Source: Rhizobiales bacterium 64-17 | Lineage (GTDB): Bacteria; Pseudomonadota; Alphaproteobacteria; Rhizobiales; Xanthobacteraceae | DNA: 64,000 bases | NCBI GenBank assembly: GCA_001899285.1 | Contig: MKWA01000015.1 | Location: 609,205-673,204, forward strand | Direction: 5' to 3' | Part shown: positions 36,517 through 42,818 of the stretch, piece by piece | Position numbering within the stretch: position 1 is the first letter of the stretch | How the letters are laid out: every line of letters starts with the position of its first letter | Program-made: the position numbers and the translations under genes | The notes under the pieces: generated by a model | The model's database searches: none | The model's input: the letters and a program-made list of their open reading frames with translations, nothing else | What the model was told of the DNA's origin: nothing

Positions 36517-38247
36517 TTGTTCGATATCGTCGGGTGGCTGGGTGAAGTCGCCGGGAGCGACTTATCCTGGTTCGCGCAAATTGCGTCGTTGTTGTTTCTG
36601 CCGTTTGCGCATGAAGATCTTGCGATCATTCTCGGCGGCTATCTGATCAACAACGGGCAGATGTCCGCGCTGCTGGTCGGCATCTGCCTTTACATCGGTA
36701 TGGTGGTCAGCGATTTCGCGCTCTACGGCATCGGCGCCGGCGCGCGCTATATCCCGTGGCTGAAACGTTTCGCGGTCGATGAACGCGTGCGCTATCTGGG
36801 CGATACGCTCAAGCGCAATGTTTTCAGCGTCGTTGCGCTGTGCCGGGTTGTGCCGGGCATCGTGTTCGTGGCCTTCGTTGCCTGCGGCTGGGCGCGCGTG
36901 TCGCTGTTCCGCTTCACGCTGGCGACTCTGGTCGTATCAGCGGTCTATCTACCGCTGATGCTCTACCTCGTGATCGTGTTCGGCGACGCGCTCGAGGACC
37001 ATATGGGCCTGTGGGCGTGGCCGATGCTGTTCGTGGCGCTCGCCGCAACCGCGCTGGTGCGGCGGCGCATCTTCGCGCTGGTCAAGCCGCAGCAAGCTGA
37101 GGGCGCGCCGGCCACGTCGAACATCGTCTATGGCCATTACGGCATGCCGGAACTCACCGTCGGCGACCGCAAGCTGGCGATCGCGGAGCGAATTCCGCCG
37201 ATGCTGTTCTATCTGCCGCTGATCCTGAGCTGGATCGGATTCAGCCTGCGGCACCGCAGCTTCACGCTGCCGACTGCCGCCAATCCGAAGATTTTCACCG
37301 GCGGCATGTGGGGCGAATCCAAGAGCGATTATCTGCTCGATATCACACCGGAGGAGCGCACCTGGGTCGCCGATTTCACGGTGGTCCGGCGCGGGAAGGG
37401 CGCGTTCAGCGTCGACGCTGACATCAAGGCGGCGCAGGCCGCGCTCGATGCACAAGGCATCGCCTATCCGTTCATCGCCAAGCCGGATATCGGCTGGCAC
37501 GGTCATGGCGTGCGGCGCATCACCTGTTTCGCGGAGTTGCAGGACTACATCACCGGCTTTCCGGAAAACACCAATATCATCCTGCAACGCTATGTGCCTT
37601 ATGCCGGCGAGGCGGCGATCCTCTATGCGCGTCTGCCGGGCGAGCGGCACGGCCGCGTGCTGTCGCTGACGTTCCGCTATTTCCCGCATGTGGTCGGCAA
37701 CGGTCGCGAAACGATCCGCGATCTGATCGGCAAGGATGCCCGCGCACGCTGGAAATCGAAGCTGCATCTTGGCGGCGACGCGACGCATCGTGGTCTCGGC
37801 GAGGAGGAACTGGCGCGCGTGCCCGCCGCAGGCGAGGTGGTGCAGATCGCGCTGATCGGCAACCAGCGCGCCGGCGCCCTCTACCGCGACGGACGCCGCT
37901 TCATCACCGCGGAGATGGAGCGCCGCATCGACGGCATCGCCGGCAGCATGACCGAATTCCACTACGGCCGGTTTGACCTGCGGTTCGAGACCGTCGACGC
38001 GCTGGCGCGTGGCGAGGGCTTCTCGATCGTCGAGGTCAATGGCATCGGTGGCGAAGCGATCGATGTGTGGGATCCGCGGCTGCCGGTCGGCGAAGTATAT
38101 CGCCGGCTGGTCGATCAGCAGCGGCTCCTGTTCCTGATCGGCAAGCGCAACCGCGCCCGCGGCTTCCACCCGACCAAGTTCGCCGATTTCGCCACCAGCC
38201 TGTTCCGGCAGAACCGGCTGATCCGACAGTATCCGGCCTCGACCTGA
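36517..38247 (+). CDS. VTT (DedA-like) membrane domain fused to ATP-grasp domain
   Basis: This 576-residue protein has an N-terminal DedA/VTT-type membrane domain of about 190 residues (FAHEDLAIILGGYLINNG and LKRNVFSVVALCRVVPGIVF motifs). A further hydrophobic segment (~residues 225-245) follows, then a C-terminal ATP-grasp domain. The latter shows FIAKPDIGWHGHGV with Lys322 for ATP binding, ILQRYVPYAGEAA, and the magnesium-binding Glu506/Asn508 of SIVEVNGIGGEA. DedA proteins flip lipids or carry protons, and ATP-grasp enzymes join a carboxylate to an amine or thiol, so the fusion may modify a lipid or lipid-linked molecule at the membrane. That function is inference. The start is a TTG with TGGGGG before it. 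The gene appears to be single. Confidence 0.82.
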   Translation: MFDIVGWLGEVAGSDLSWFAQIASLLFLPFAHEDLAIILGGYLINNGQMSALLVGICLYIGMVVSDFALYGIGAGARYIPWLKRFAVDERVRYLGDTLKRNVFSVVALCRVVPGIVFVAFVACGWARVSLFRFTLATLVVSAVYLPLMLYLVIVFGDALEDHMGLWAWPMLFVALAATALVRRRIFALVKPQQAEGAPATSNIVYGHYGMPELTVGDRKLAIAERIPPMLFYLPLILSWIGFSLRHRSFTLPTAANPKIFTGGMWGESKSDYLLDITPEERTWVADFTVVRRGKGAFSVDADIKAAQAALDAQGIAYPFIAKPDIGWHGHGVRRITCFAELQDYITGFPENTNIILQRYVPYAGEAAILYARLPGERHGRVLSLTFRYFPHVVGNGRETIRDLIGKDARARWKSKLHLGGDATHRGLGEEELARVPAAGEVVQIALIGNQRAGALYRDGRRFITAEMERRIDGIAGSMTEFHYGRFDLRFETVDALARGEGFSIVEVNGIGGEAIDVWDPRLPVGEVYRRLVDQQRLLFLIGKRNRARGFHPTKFADFATSLFRQNRLIRQYPAST

Positions 38248-38250
38248 AGT

Positions 38251-38898
38251 TTATTTCTCGGCGCCGAACGGCAGTTCGGCGTCGTCCGGCGGCAGCATCC
38301 GGAAGACGTTGAGCGACATCGCCACCATTACGTAGTAACCGAGGATGCCGACCAGCTCGACGGTCGCCTGCTCGCCGAGCAGCGCGTGGACGCGTTTGTA
38401 ATTCCGGTCGCCGACGCGCCGCGTTTTGTAGAGTTCGACAATGAAATCATAGATCGCGCGCTCATCCTTGGCGGCGGTGCGCGGCGCGCGGCCGGCGCGC
38501 AGATCGGTGATGGTCCGCGCTTTGACGCCGGCTTTTTCGGCGATCGGCGCATGCACGAACCATTCGTAGTGCGAGCGCCACAGCTGCGCCGTGACCAGGA
38601 TCGCAAATTCCGACAGGCGCGGCGGCACGCCGGTTTCGAGCCGCGCGAAGCCGCCGAGCTTTTGCGCCGGCATGCCGAACGCGGGCGCATGCAGCCAGAT
38701 CGCGAACGGTCCGCTGTTGTTGAAACGGCCACGCGGGCCCGAACTGATCGCATCGACCAGCGCCTGCTGCTCCGGCGTGCGCTGGTCCTCGGCAATGGCC
38801 GTCAGGCGTGCCGGCGGCCGTTTTGCGGGTTTGCGGGCGGCCGGTTTGCGCGGGGCAGCGGTGCGAGCGCCGCGCGGGGCGGCTTTGCGTTTGGCCAT
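38251..38898 (-). CDS. Carboxymuconolactone decarboxylase family protein
   Basis: This 215-residue protein has a basic, Ala/Pro-rich N-terminus of about 30 residues (RKAAPRGARTAAPRKPAARK) and an AhpD-like helical domain. The core is FAILVTAQLWRSHYEWFVHAPIAEKAGV, where a normal CMD enzyme has the catalytic Cys-x-x-Cys or Glu/His set; here the redox Cys pair is absent and His/Glu/Trp residues occupy the region. It is therefore not an alkylhydroperoxidase of the CxxC type and its reaction is unknown. The start at 38898 was preferred to an ATG six codons upstream. It converges with the VTT/ATP-grasp gene, four bases apart. Confidence 0.82.
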   Translation of the reverse strand: MAKRKAAPRGARTAAPRKPAARKPAKRPPARLTAIAEDQRTPEQQALVDAISSGPRGRFNNSGPFAIWLHAPAFGMPAQKLGGFARLETGVPPRLSEFAILVTAQLWRSHYEWFVHAPIAEKAGVKARTITDLRAGRAPRTAAKDERAIYDFIVELYKTRRVGDRNYKRVHALLGEQATVELVGILGYYVMVAMSLNVFRMLPPDDAELPFGAEK

Positions 38899-38980
38899 GA
38901 TTGGGAATCTCGACAACAGAGGCGGGGATCACATCGTGCCGCACGGCTCGCGCCCACGCAACCGCGCGGCCCGGAAACGA

Positions 38981-39009
38981 CAAAGGCCCGCGCGGTGCGC
39001 GGGCCTTTG
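38981..39009 (-). terminator. Hairpin terminator of the glycine-zipper gene
   Basis: AAAGGCCCGCGC and GCGCGGGCCTTT form a perfect 12-bp stem with a three-base loop, just downstream of the minus-strand gene at 39031. The U run is only three long, so it is a modest intrinsic terminator. Confidence 0.6.
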
Positions 39010-39030
39010 GGGCATTCGCTTGACGATAGG

Positions 39031-39294
39031 TTAGCAGCGATACCAGCGGGTACGGCCGTAACGGTCCACGTAGCGGCAGCGGTTCGGCGTGGTGGCGTCG
39101 CCGATGATGGCGCCGCCGACGCCGCCGATCGCTGCGCCGGCCAGAGCGCCGCCGGCCGTGCCGGTGGCCAGGCCGCCGATCAGCGCGCCAGCGCCGCCGC
39201 CGATCAGGGCGCCGCCCATGGCGCGGTCCTGCCGCTCGGTCTGACAGCCCGCAAGCGTCAGGGCTGCGGCTGCGACAAGAAGAATCTTTTTCAT
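39031..39294 (-). CDS. Glycine-zipper lipoprotein (17 kDa antigen-like)
   Basis: This 87-residue protein starts with a lipoprotein signal (MKKILLVAAAALTLAGCQ), so Cys16 is lipidated and the protein is attached to a membrane. Most of the rest is a Gly/Ala-rich double helix (GGALIGGGAGALIGGLATG, then GGALAGAAIGGVGGAIIG), a glycine-zipper 2TM domain as in Rickettsia 17 kDa antigen proteins, and a short basic tail with two Cys (NRCRYVDRYGRTRWYRC). Such proteins are outer-membrane associated, often stress-induced. An exact EcfG promoter lies ~50 bases upstream, consistent with general stress control. Confidence 0.85.
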   Translation of the reverse strand: MKKILLVAAAALTLAGCQTERQDRAMGGALIGGGAGALIGGLATGTAGGALAGAAIGGVGGAIIGDATTPNRCRYVDRYGRTRWYRC

Positions 39295-39342
39295 GGTTTG
39301 CTCCCGCTGGTGTGCTTCAGTTGTGATCCAACACGGCTCGAT

Positions 39343-39367
39343 AACGACGACCCTAGCTGATGGTTCC
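39343..39367 (-). promoter_or_regulatory. EcfG promoter of the glycine-zipper gene (exact consensus)
   Basis: On the minus strand GGAAC at 39367-39363 is followed by exactly 16 bases and CGTT at 39346-39343. This is the consensus bound by EcfG-type sigma factors in alphaproteobacteria. The predicted transcript starts about 42 bases before the ATG at 39294. Confidence 0.8.
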
Positions 39368-39409
39368 CGCTTTGCGGCGAATTTCCGGCAAGCGTGGTTC
39401 GCGAACAGT

Positions 39410-39889
39410 TTACACTCTCTTTTGCCGTGATTCTTTGCGTTTTTCGATAGCCTCGCATGCGGCTTGAGCGCGCGCGTGGCTTTCCCGGTGCAGCTCTTCC
39501 AACTCCTTGTCGGACATATCCTCGATCGTGGCGATCCGGTCGTTGGCGCCGCGCATCGCCAGAACCAGCTCCGAAAGCTTCAACTGGATTTCCAGAGAGT
39601 CACGATTCTGCGAGCTCTGGATCAGGAAGACCATCAGGAAGGTGATGATCGTTGTGCCGGTATTGATGACGAGCTGCCAAGCATCGGAATAGCCGAATAG
39701 CGGGCCGGTCACAGCCCAGACGAGAACGATCGCCACCGCCGCGAAGAACGTCGCCGGGTGGCCGGCGACGTGCGAGATGGTGCGCGCAAAGCGTGTGAAG
39801 CCGGAAACCTGATGCTTCGCGGATGACGCGGCACGGGGCGCATGATCCTTGAGTGGATGAGGCGCCCCGCCGTCCGTGCGCGCAAGCAC
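39410..39889 (-). CDS. Low-affinity iron permease family protein
   Basis: This ~160-residue inner-membrane protein has two hydrophobic segments (PATFFAAVAIVLVWAVTGPL and WQLVINTGTTIITFLMVFLI) followed by IQSSQNRDSLEIQLKLSELVLAMR, the conserved signature of the low-affinity iron permease family (PF04120 type). Despite the name, iron transport is poorly supported in bacteria. It lies directly downstream of the sigma factor gene; the GTG at 39889 starts one base after its stop and has GGAG 12 bases before it. A longer frame with an ATG at 39952 overlaps ecfG by 62 bases and is less likely. It is probably cotranscribed with nepR-ecfG. Confidence 0.78.
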   Translation of the reverse strand: MLARTDGGAPHPLKDHAPRAASSAKHQVSGFTRFARTISHVAGHPATFFAAVAIVLVWAVTGPLFGYSDAWQLVINTGTTIITFLMVFLIQSSQNRDSLEIQLKLSELVLAMRGANDRIATIEDMSDKELEELHRESHARAQAACEAIEKRKESRQKRV

Positions 39890-39890
39890 T

Positions 39891-40436
39891 TCAGCGGTCT
39901 CCGCCCGCCAGCACCGCGCGTGTCGTGTGATCCGGGCCGAACTCGTCGACATTATCGATCGACATCAGTTCGGCGAGCCGGGTCCGCGCACGATTGACGC
40001 GGGACTTGATGGTGCCGACGGCGCAGCCGCAGATATTGGCCGCTTCCTCGTAGGAGAAGCCCGAGGCGCCGACCAGGATCAGCGCCTCGCGCTGGTCCGG
40101 CGGAAGCTTGGCCAGTGCCTCGCGGAATTCATTGAATTCGACGTGGCCCTGCTGCTCCGGGTGCGATTTCAGGCTTTCCGCATAGCTGCCGTCGGTGTCC
40201 TCGACCTCGCGGCGGCGCTTGCGGTATTCGGACCGGAAGTGGTTACGCAGGATCGTGAACAGCCAGGCGGACATGTTGGTGCCGGGCTGGAACGAATGAA
40301 TATTGGCGAGCGCGCGCAGCATGGTTTCCTGCACCAGATCGTCGGCGCGATCCACGTTGCCGCAGAGGGAAATGGCGAACGCGCGAAGACTCGGGATCGC
40401 GTTCAGCACAGCTTGGCGAACGGCGGGATCCATCAC
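39891..40436 (-). CDS. ecfG: EcfG-type general stress sigma factor
   Basis: This 181-residue ECF sigma factor directs RNA polymerase to general-stress promoters. It has sigma region 2 (SLCGNVDRADDLVQETMLRAL and MSAWLFTILRN) and region 4 (EAANICGCAVGTIKSRVNRA), the helix-turn-helix that reads the -35. It is encoded right after nepR, overlapping it by four bases, and divergent from phyR, the usual arrangement of the PhyR-NepR-EcfG partner-switch in Bradyrhizobium-type bacteria. Its own operon has an EcfG-type promoter, implying positive feedback. In unstressed cells NepR holds it inactive. Confidence 0.95.
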   Translation of the reverse strand: MMDPAVRQAVLNAIPSLRAFAISLCGNVDRADDLVQETMLRALANIHSFQPGTNMSAWLFTILRNHFRSEYRKRRREVEDTDGSYAESLKSHPEQQGHVEFNEFREALAKLPPDQREALILVGASGFSYEEAANICGCAVGTIKSRVNRARTRLAELMSIDNVDEFGPDHTTRAVLAGGDR

Positions 40437-40642
40437 GAGTTTCCTTTGTCGGACTTGTCGAGTTGCTCAAGCAGGGCGGCGAAACGGTCCGGCACTCCCT
40501 GGTTCACGACGTCGTCGTAGACAGCGCGAAGCTGCTGCCCGAGCTTGGCCTGGATTTCCCGGCTGAGTTTCGCGCCGGGCTTTTTCTGGTCGATTGCGGC
40601 TTGCATGGGTTGTCCGGTTGCTGATCGCTTGGTGTCGGTCAT
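40433..40642 (-). CDS. nepR: Anti-sigma factor NepR
   Basis: This small protein of 69 residues binds and silences EcfG in the absence of stress. Its signature region is LGQQLRAVYDDVVNQGVPDR, followed by FAALLEQLDKSDKG, with low-complexity residues on each side. Under stress, phosphorylated PhyR takes NepR away from the sigma factor. The start at 40642 (MTDTKRSATGQPM) was preferred to an earlier in-frame start, since the family begins near here and the upstream part is unconserved. Its stop overlaps the ecfG start by four bases, so the two proteins are made together. Confidence 0.93.
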   Translation of the reverse strand: MTDTKRSATGQPMQAAIDQKKPGAKLSREIQAKLGQQLRAVYDDVVNQGVPDRFAALLEQLDKSDKGNS

Positions 40643-40705
40643 CGTCGATCTCAATCCCCCCGGTCCGAGCCCCGGAAACGAACAAAAGCCTGAGCTCCCG
40701 GGCAG

Positions 40706-40730
40706 AACACTTGAAAAGGCCGAAGGTTCC
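40706..40730 (-). promoter_or_regulatory. EcfG-type promoter of nepR-ecfG
   Basis: On the minus strand GGAAC at 40730-40726 is followed after 16 bases by TGTT at 40709-40706, one base different from the CGTT consensus. It lies 64 bases upstream of the nepR start, giving a leader near 55 bases. Autoregulation of this kind is known for EcfG sigma factors. Confidence 0.6.
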
Positions 40731-40845
40731 GGGTGCATGGAACTTTTTTGTGGACTACGAATTGTCGAGGCGGGTCCCGGCCCTTGGGACCATGTTCAAC
40801 CCCGGCCGTCCGGCGGCTTTGGGGGTTTTCAATCGGGAGGGATAC

Positions 40846-41646
40846 TTGTCGACGTCTCAAGCGATAGCCCAGCATCTGCCGTATCTGCGCCGCTATGCCC
40901 GCGCCCTGGCCGGCAGCCAGCAATCCGGCGACGCCTATGTGGCCGCGACCCTGGAGGCGCTCATCAGCGATCCCAAGGTGCTCCAGCGGGATGCTTCCAC
41001 CCGGGTCGCCCTGTACAAAGTGTTCACGAAAATCTGGAATTCGGTCTCGGCCAACGACAGCGTGCAGCCTGCGGCGCCGAACATGCCGGCCGAGGCCCGC
41101 CTGTCCCAGATCACCCCGAAACCGCGCCAGGCGTTCCTGCTGGTGGCGCTGGAGGGTATGTCCGAGGACGATGCGGCCAAGGTTCTGGACGTCGACGTGC
41201 CGACCCTGCGGCGGCTGGTCGAGGAATCCGGCCAGGAACTGGCGGCGGAGATCGCCACCGACGTGCTGATCATCGAGGACGAGACCTTTATCGCGCTCGA
41301 TCTCGAGGGGCTGGTGGAAAATCTCGGCCACAACGTGATCGGTGTCGCCCGTACCCATAGCGAAGCGGTGGCGCTGGCCAAGACCAAACAGCCGGGACTG
41401 ATCCTGGCCGATATCCAGCTTGCCGATGGCAGTTCGGGTCTCGATGCGGTGAACGAGCTGCTGCGCAGTTTCGAGGTGCCGGTGATCTTCATCACCGCCT
41501 ACCCGGAGCGCTTCCTGACCGGCGAGCGCCCGGAGCCGGCGTTCCTGATCGCCAAGCCGTTCCAGCCCTCGACCGTGTCAGCGGTGCTAAGCCAGGCGCT
41601 GTTCTTCGAACGCAACGCCAAACGGCGCGAGCGCCGCGCGTCCTGA
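40846..41646 (+). CDS. phyR: Anti-anti-sigma response regulator PhyR
   Basis: This 266-residue response regulator has an N-terminal sigma-like domain (residues ~1-130, STSQAIAQHLPYLRRYARAL, EALISDPKVLQR and a region-4-like EDDAAKVLDVDVPTLRRL helix-turn-helix) that captures NepR, and a C-terminal receiver domain with acceptor Asp189 (LILADIQLADGSSG), Lys237 (FLIAKPF) and acidic pocket IIEDE. Phosphorylation exposes the sigma-like domain and frees EcfG. The TTG start at 40846 is set by CGGGAGGGA upstream and gives the usual PhyR length, whereas the open frame continues upstream with unconserved residues. It is divergent from nepR. Confidence 0.95.
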   Translation: MSTSQAIAQHLPYLRRYARALAGSQQSGDAYVAATLEALISDPKVLQRDASTRVALYKVFTKIWNSVSANDSVQPAAPNMPAEARLSQITPKPRQAFLLVALEGMSEDDAAKVLDVDVPTLRRLVEESGQELAAEIATDVLIIEDETFIALDLEGLVENLGHNVIGVARTHSEAVALAKTKQPGLILADIQLADGSSGLDAVNELLRSFEVPVIFITAYPERFLTGERPEPAFLIAKPFQPSTVSAVLSQALFFERNAKRRERRAS

Positions 41647-41666
41647 GCGCGCGTCCTCAACAAGCA

Positions 41667-41696
41667 AAAACGCCGCGCATTGCGCGGCGTTTTTTA
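41667..41696. terminator. Bidirectional terminator after phyR
   Basis: AACGCCGCGCA and TGCGCGGCGTT form an 11-bp stem with a T run on the plus strand and an A run (U run on the other strand) on the left. It lies between the convergent phyR (ends 41646) and the minus-strand gene ending at 41719, so it can stop both transcripts. Confidence 0.85.
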
Positions 41697-41718
41697 TGAG
41701 CCTGAGCAAGCAGACAGG

Positions 41719-42084
41719 TCAGGGAATTGGCGATTTCTTGCCGGCCATGAAGCCGATCATCGCGGCTTCCAGCAGCATCGCCAGTTGCGCATTGCCGGGC
41801 GCATTGAGAAAGCCGGCGATCTGCTCCCGCTGTGCAGTGCGCTTGCGGCGCGTCGCCCACAACGTGACGACGACCACCAGTGCGACGGCCGCATAAACAA
41901 GGCCGACCCACAGCCGCGCCTCGATCGGGGTGTAGAGCATTTCGAGCTTGAGCATCGCCGCGACAGTCAGATGATATAGCGCCACCAGGCCGAGCAGCGC
42001 CGCCAAAGCGACGCCGCCAGCCCGCCACAGTATCCGTCCGAACAACTCTCCGGCGATCGCTCCTGTTAGATCACCCAGCCGCAT
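41719..42084 (-). CDS. Membrane protein of the YqjE/phage-holin-like group
   Basis: This 121-residue protein has two hydrophobic helices (GGVALAALLGLVALYHLTVAA and LWVGLVYAAVALVVVVTLWA), then a basic stretch and an amphipathic C-terminal segment. It resembles the small membrane proteins annotated YqjE or phage holin family. It follows the DUF883 gene by 28 bases, matching the E. coli yqjD-yqjE pairing. A membrane-linked ribosome-binding or stress role is suggested by the partner only. It is likely under the same EcfG-controlled transcript. Confidence 0.7.
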   Translation of the reverse strand: MRLGDLTGAIAGELFGRILWRAGGVALAALLGLVALYHLTVAAMLKLEMLYTPIEARLWVGLVYAAVALVVVVTLWATRRKRTAQREQIAGFLNAPGNAQLAMLLEAAMIGFMAGKKSPIP

Positions 42085-42112
42085 GACACCCCCCGATGAT
42101 GTTCGGTGGCTT

Positions 42113-42460
42113 TTAGCGGCGCGACAGGCCGAATAGAAATCCGATGCCGGCCGCGACCGCGAGCATCACCAGCGGACGTTGATCGACCTCGGCGGCCAGC
42201 CGCTTCACGGTGTCGGAGCCGATCCGGCTGGCCTCGTCGACCACCTTGTCGGACATGGTGTTCGCGCTTTCGCGCACTCGCGAGGTGATGCCCGCCAGCG
42301 CTTCGCTGACAAAATCCTGGATGTCGCTGGCGCCGCCCTCGACTTCCTTTTTGCCGGCGGCCCCGAGGCGGCGCAGGCGTTTTTCGAGATCCTGCATCAG
42401 ATCTTCGATCGCCGCGATCTCGTCGGCGGTGGCGGCGGAAATCTTGGAACGGGTACTCAT
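42113..42460 (-). CDS. DUF883 (ElaB/YqjD-like) membrane-anchored protein
   Basis: This 115-residue protein has an amphipathic coiled N-terminal region (IAAIEDLMQDLEKRLRRLGA, then AGITSRVRESANTMSDKVVD) and a C-terminal hydrophobic helix (LVMLAVAAGIGFLFG), the design of YqjD/ElaB, which anchor to the inner membrane and bind ribosomes in stationary phase in E. coli. The start at 42460 is MSTRSKI; the frame continues upstream without family sequence. An EcfG-like promoter (GGAAC-N16-CATT) lies 48 bases upstream. The homologues' stationary-phase role fits general stress control. Confidence 0.8.
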   Translation of the reverse strand: MSTRSKISAATADEIAAIEDLMQDLEKRLRRLGAAGKKEVEGGASDIQDFVSEALAGITSRVRESANTMSDKVVDEASRIGSDTVKRLAAEVDQRPLVMLAVAAGIGFLFGLSRR

Positions 42461-42507
42461 GGCATCAACCTCGTGCGTTTTGACCACAACGGAAATTCTG
42501 CAGAGGA

Positions 42508-42532
42508 AATGCGGCTTTGCGGAAAAAGTTCC
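42508..42532 (-). promoter_or_regulatory. Near-consensus EcfG promoter of the DUF883 gene
   Basis: On the minus strand GGAAC (42532-42528) is followed after 16 bases by CATT (42511-42508). The -35 and spacing are exact and the -10 has one change (G to A). The implied leader is about 40 bases. Confidence 0.45.
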
Positions 42533-42579
42533 ACGCATCGGATGACGCAGAAGACGCGGATAGCCGGGCCGAAGCCGGG

Positions 42580-42670
42580 AAAAACAAGAGCGCAGTCGAC
42601 CCATAATACATGGCCGACTGCGCCCGAATTGGCCGGCCGAGCACGAGGGGGAGGGGGAAGCGGCCGGTCA
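42580..42670 (-). ncRNA. Candidate GsrN-like general-stress sRNA
   Basis: About 90 bases between an exact EcfG promoter and an intrinsic terminator contain no convincing gene. On the minus strand the predicted RNA begins with a stem CCGGCCG/CGGCCGG whose loop of about 21 bases is C-rich (CTTCCCCCTCCCCCTCG). It ends with a 9-bp stem GCGCAGTCG/CGACTGCGC followed by TCTTGTTTTT, a Rho-independent terminator. C-rich loops pair with G-rich ribosome-binding regions of target mRNAs. GsrN of Caulobacter has the same plan: EcfG (SigT) promoter, C-rich loop, terminator. The location beside phyR and the HWE kinase strengthens the link. Neither transcription nor homology has been tested here. Confidence 0.7.
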
Positions 42671-42677
42671 CTCCGTT

Positions 42678-42702
42678 AACGGCGCGCGCGCCGGGAAGTT
42701 CC
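42678..42702 (-). promoter_or_regulatory. EcfG promoter of the sRNA candidate (exact consensus)
   Basis: On the minus strand GGAAC at 42702-42698 and CGTT at 42681-42678 are separated by exactly 16 bases, a perfect EcfG consensus. The predicted start is near 42670, at the sRNA candidate. Confidence 0.8.
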
Positions 42703-42818
42703 CCACAACCTCGTGAAGCCGGGCCGGTCCCGGCCACGCAACCGATACGGCGGTCTCGCGTTCCCCAAGGTGTTCATGCGGCAGGTCTTTTGGTGAATTG
42801 CAGCGCGGGGTGAAGTGC

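Noticed and set aside
42465..42611. 48-codon frame starting MYYGSTALLFF within the sRNA region
   Set aside because: No ribosome-binding site, its start lies in the terminator hairpin of the sRNA candidate, and no family is recognised. The noncoding explanation fits better.
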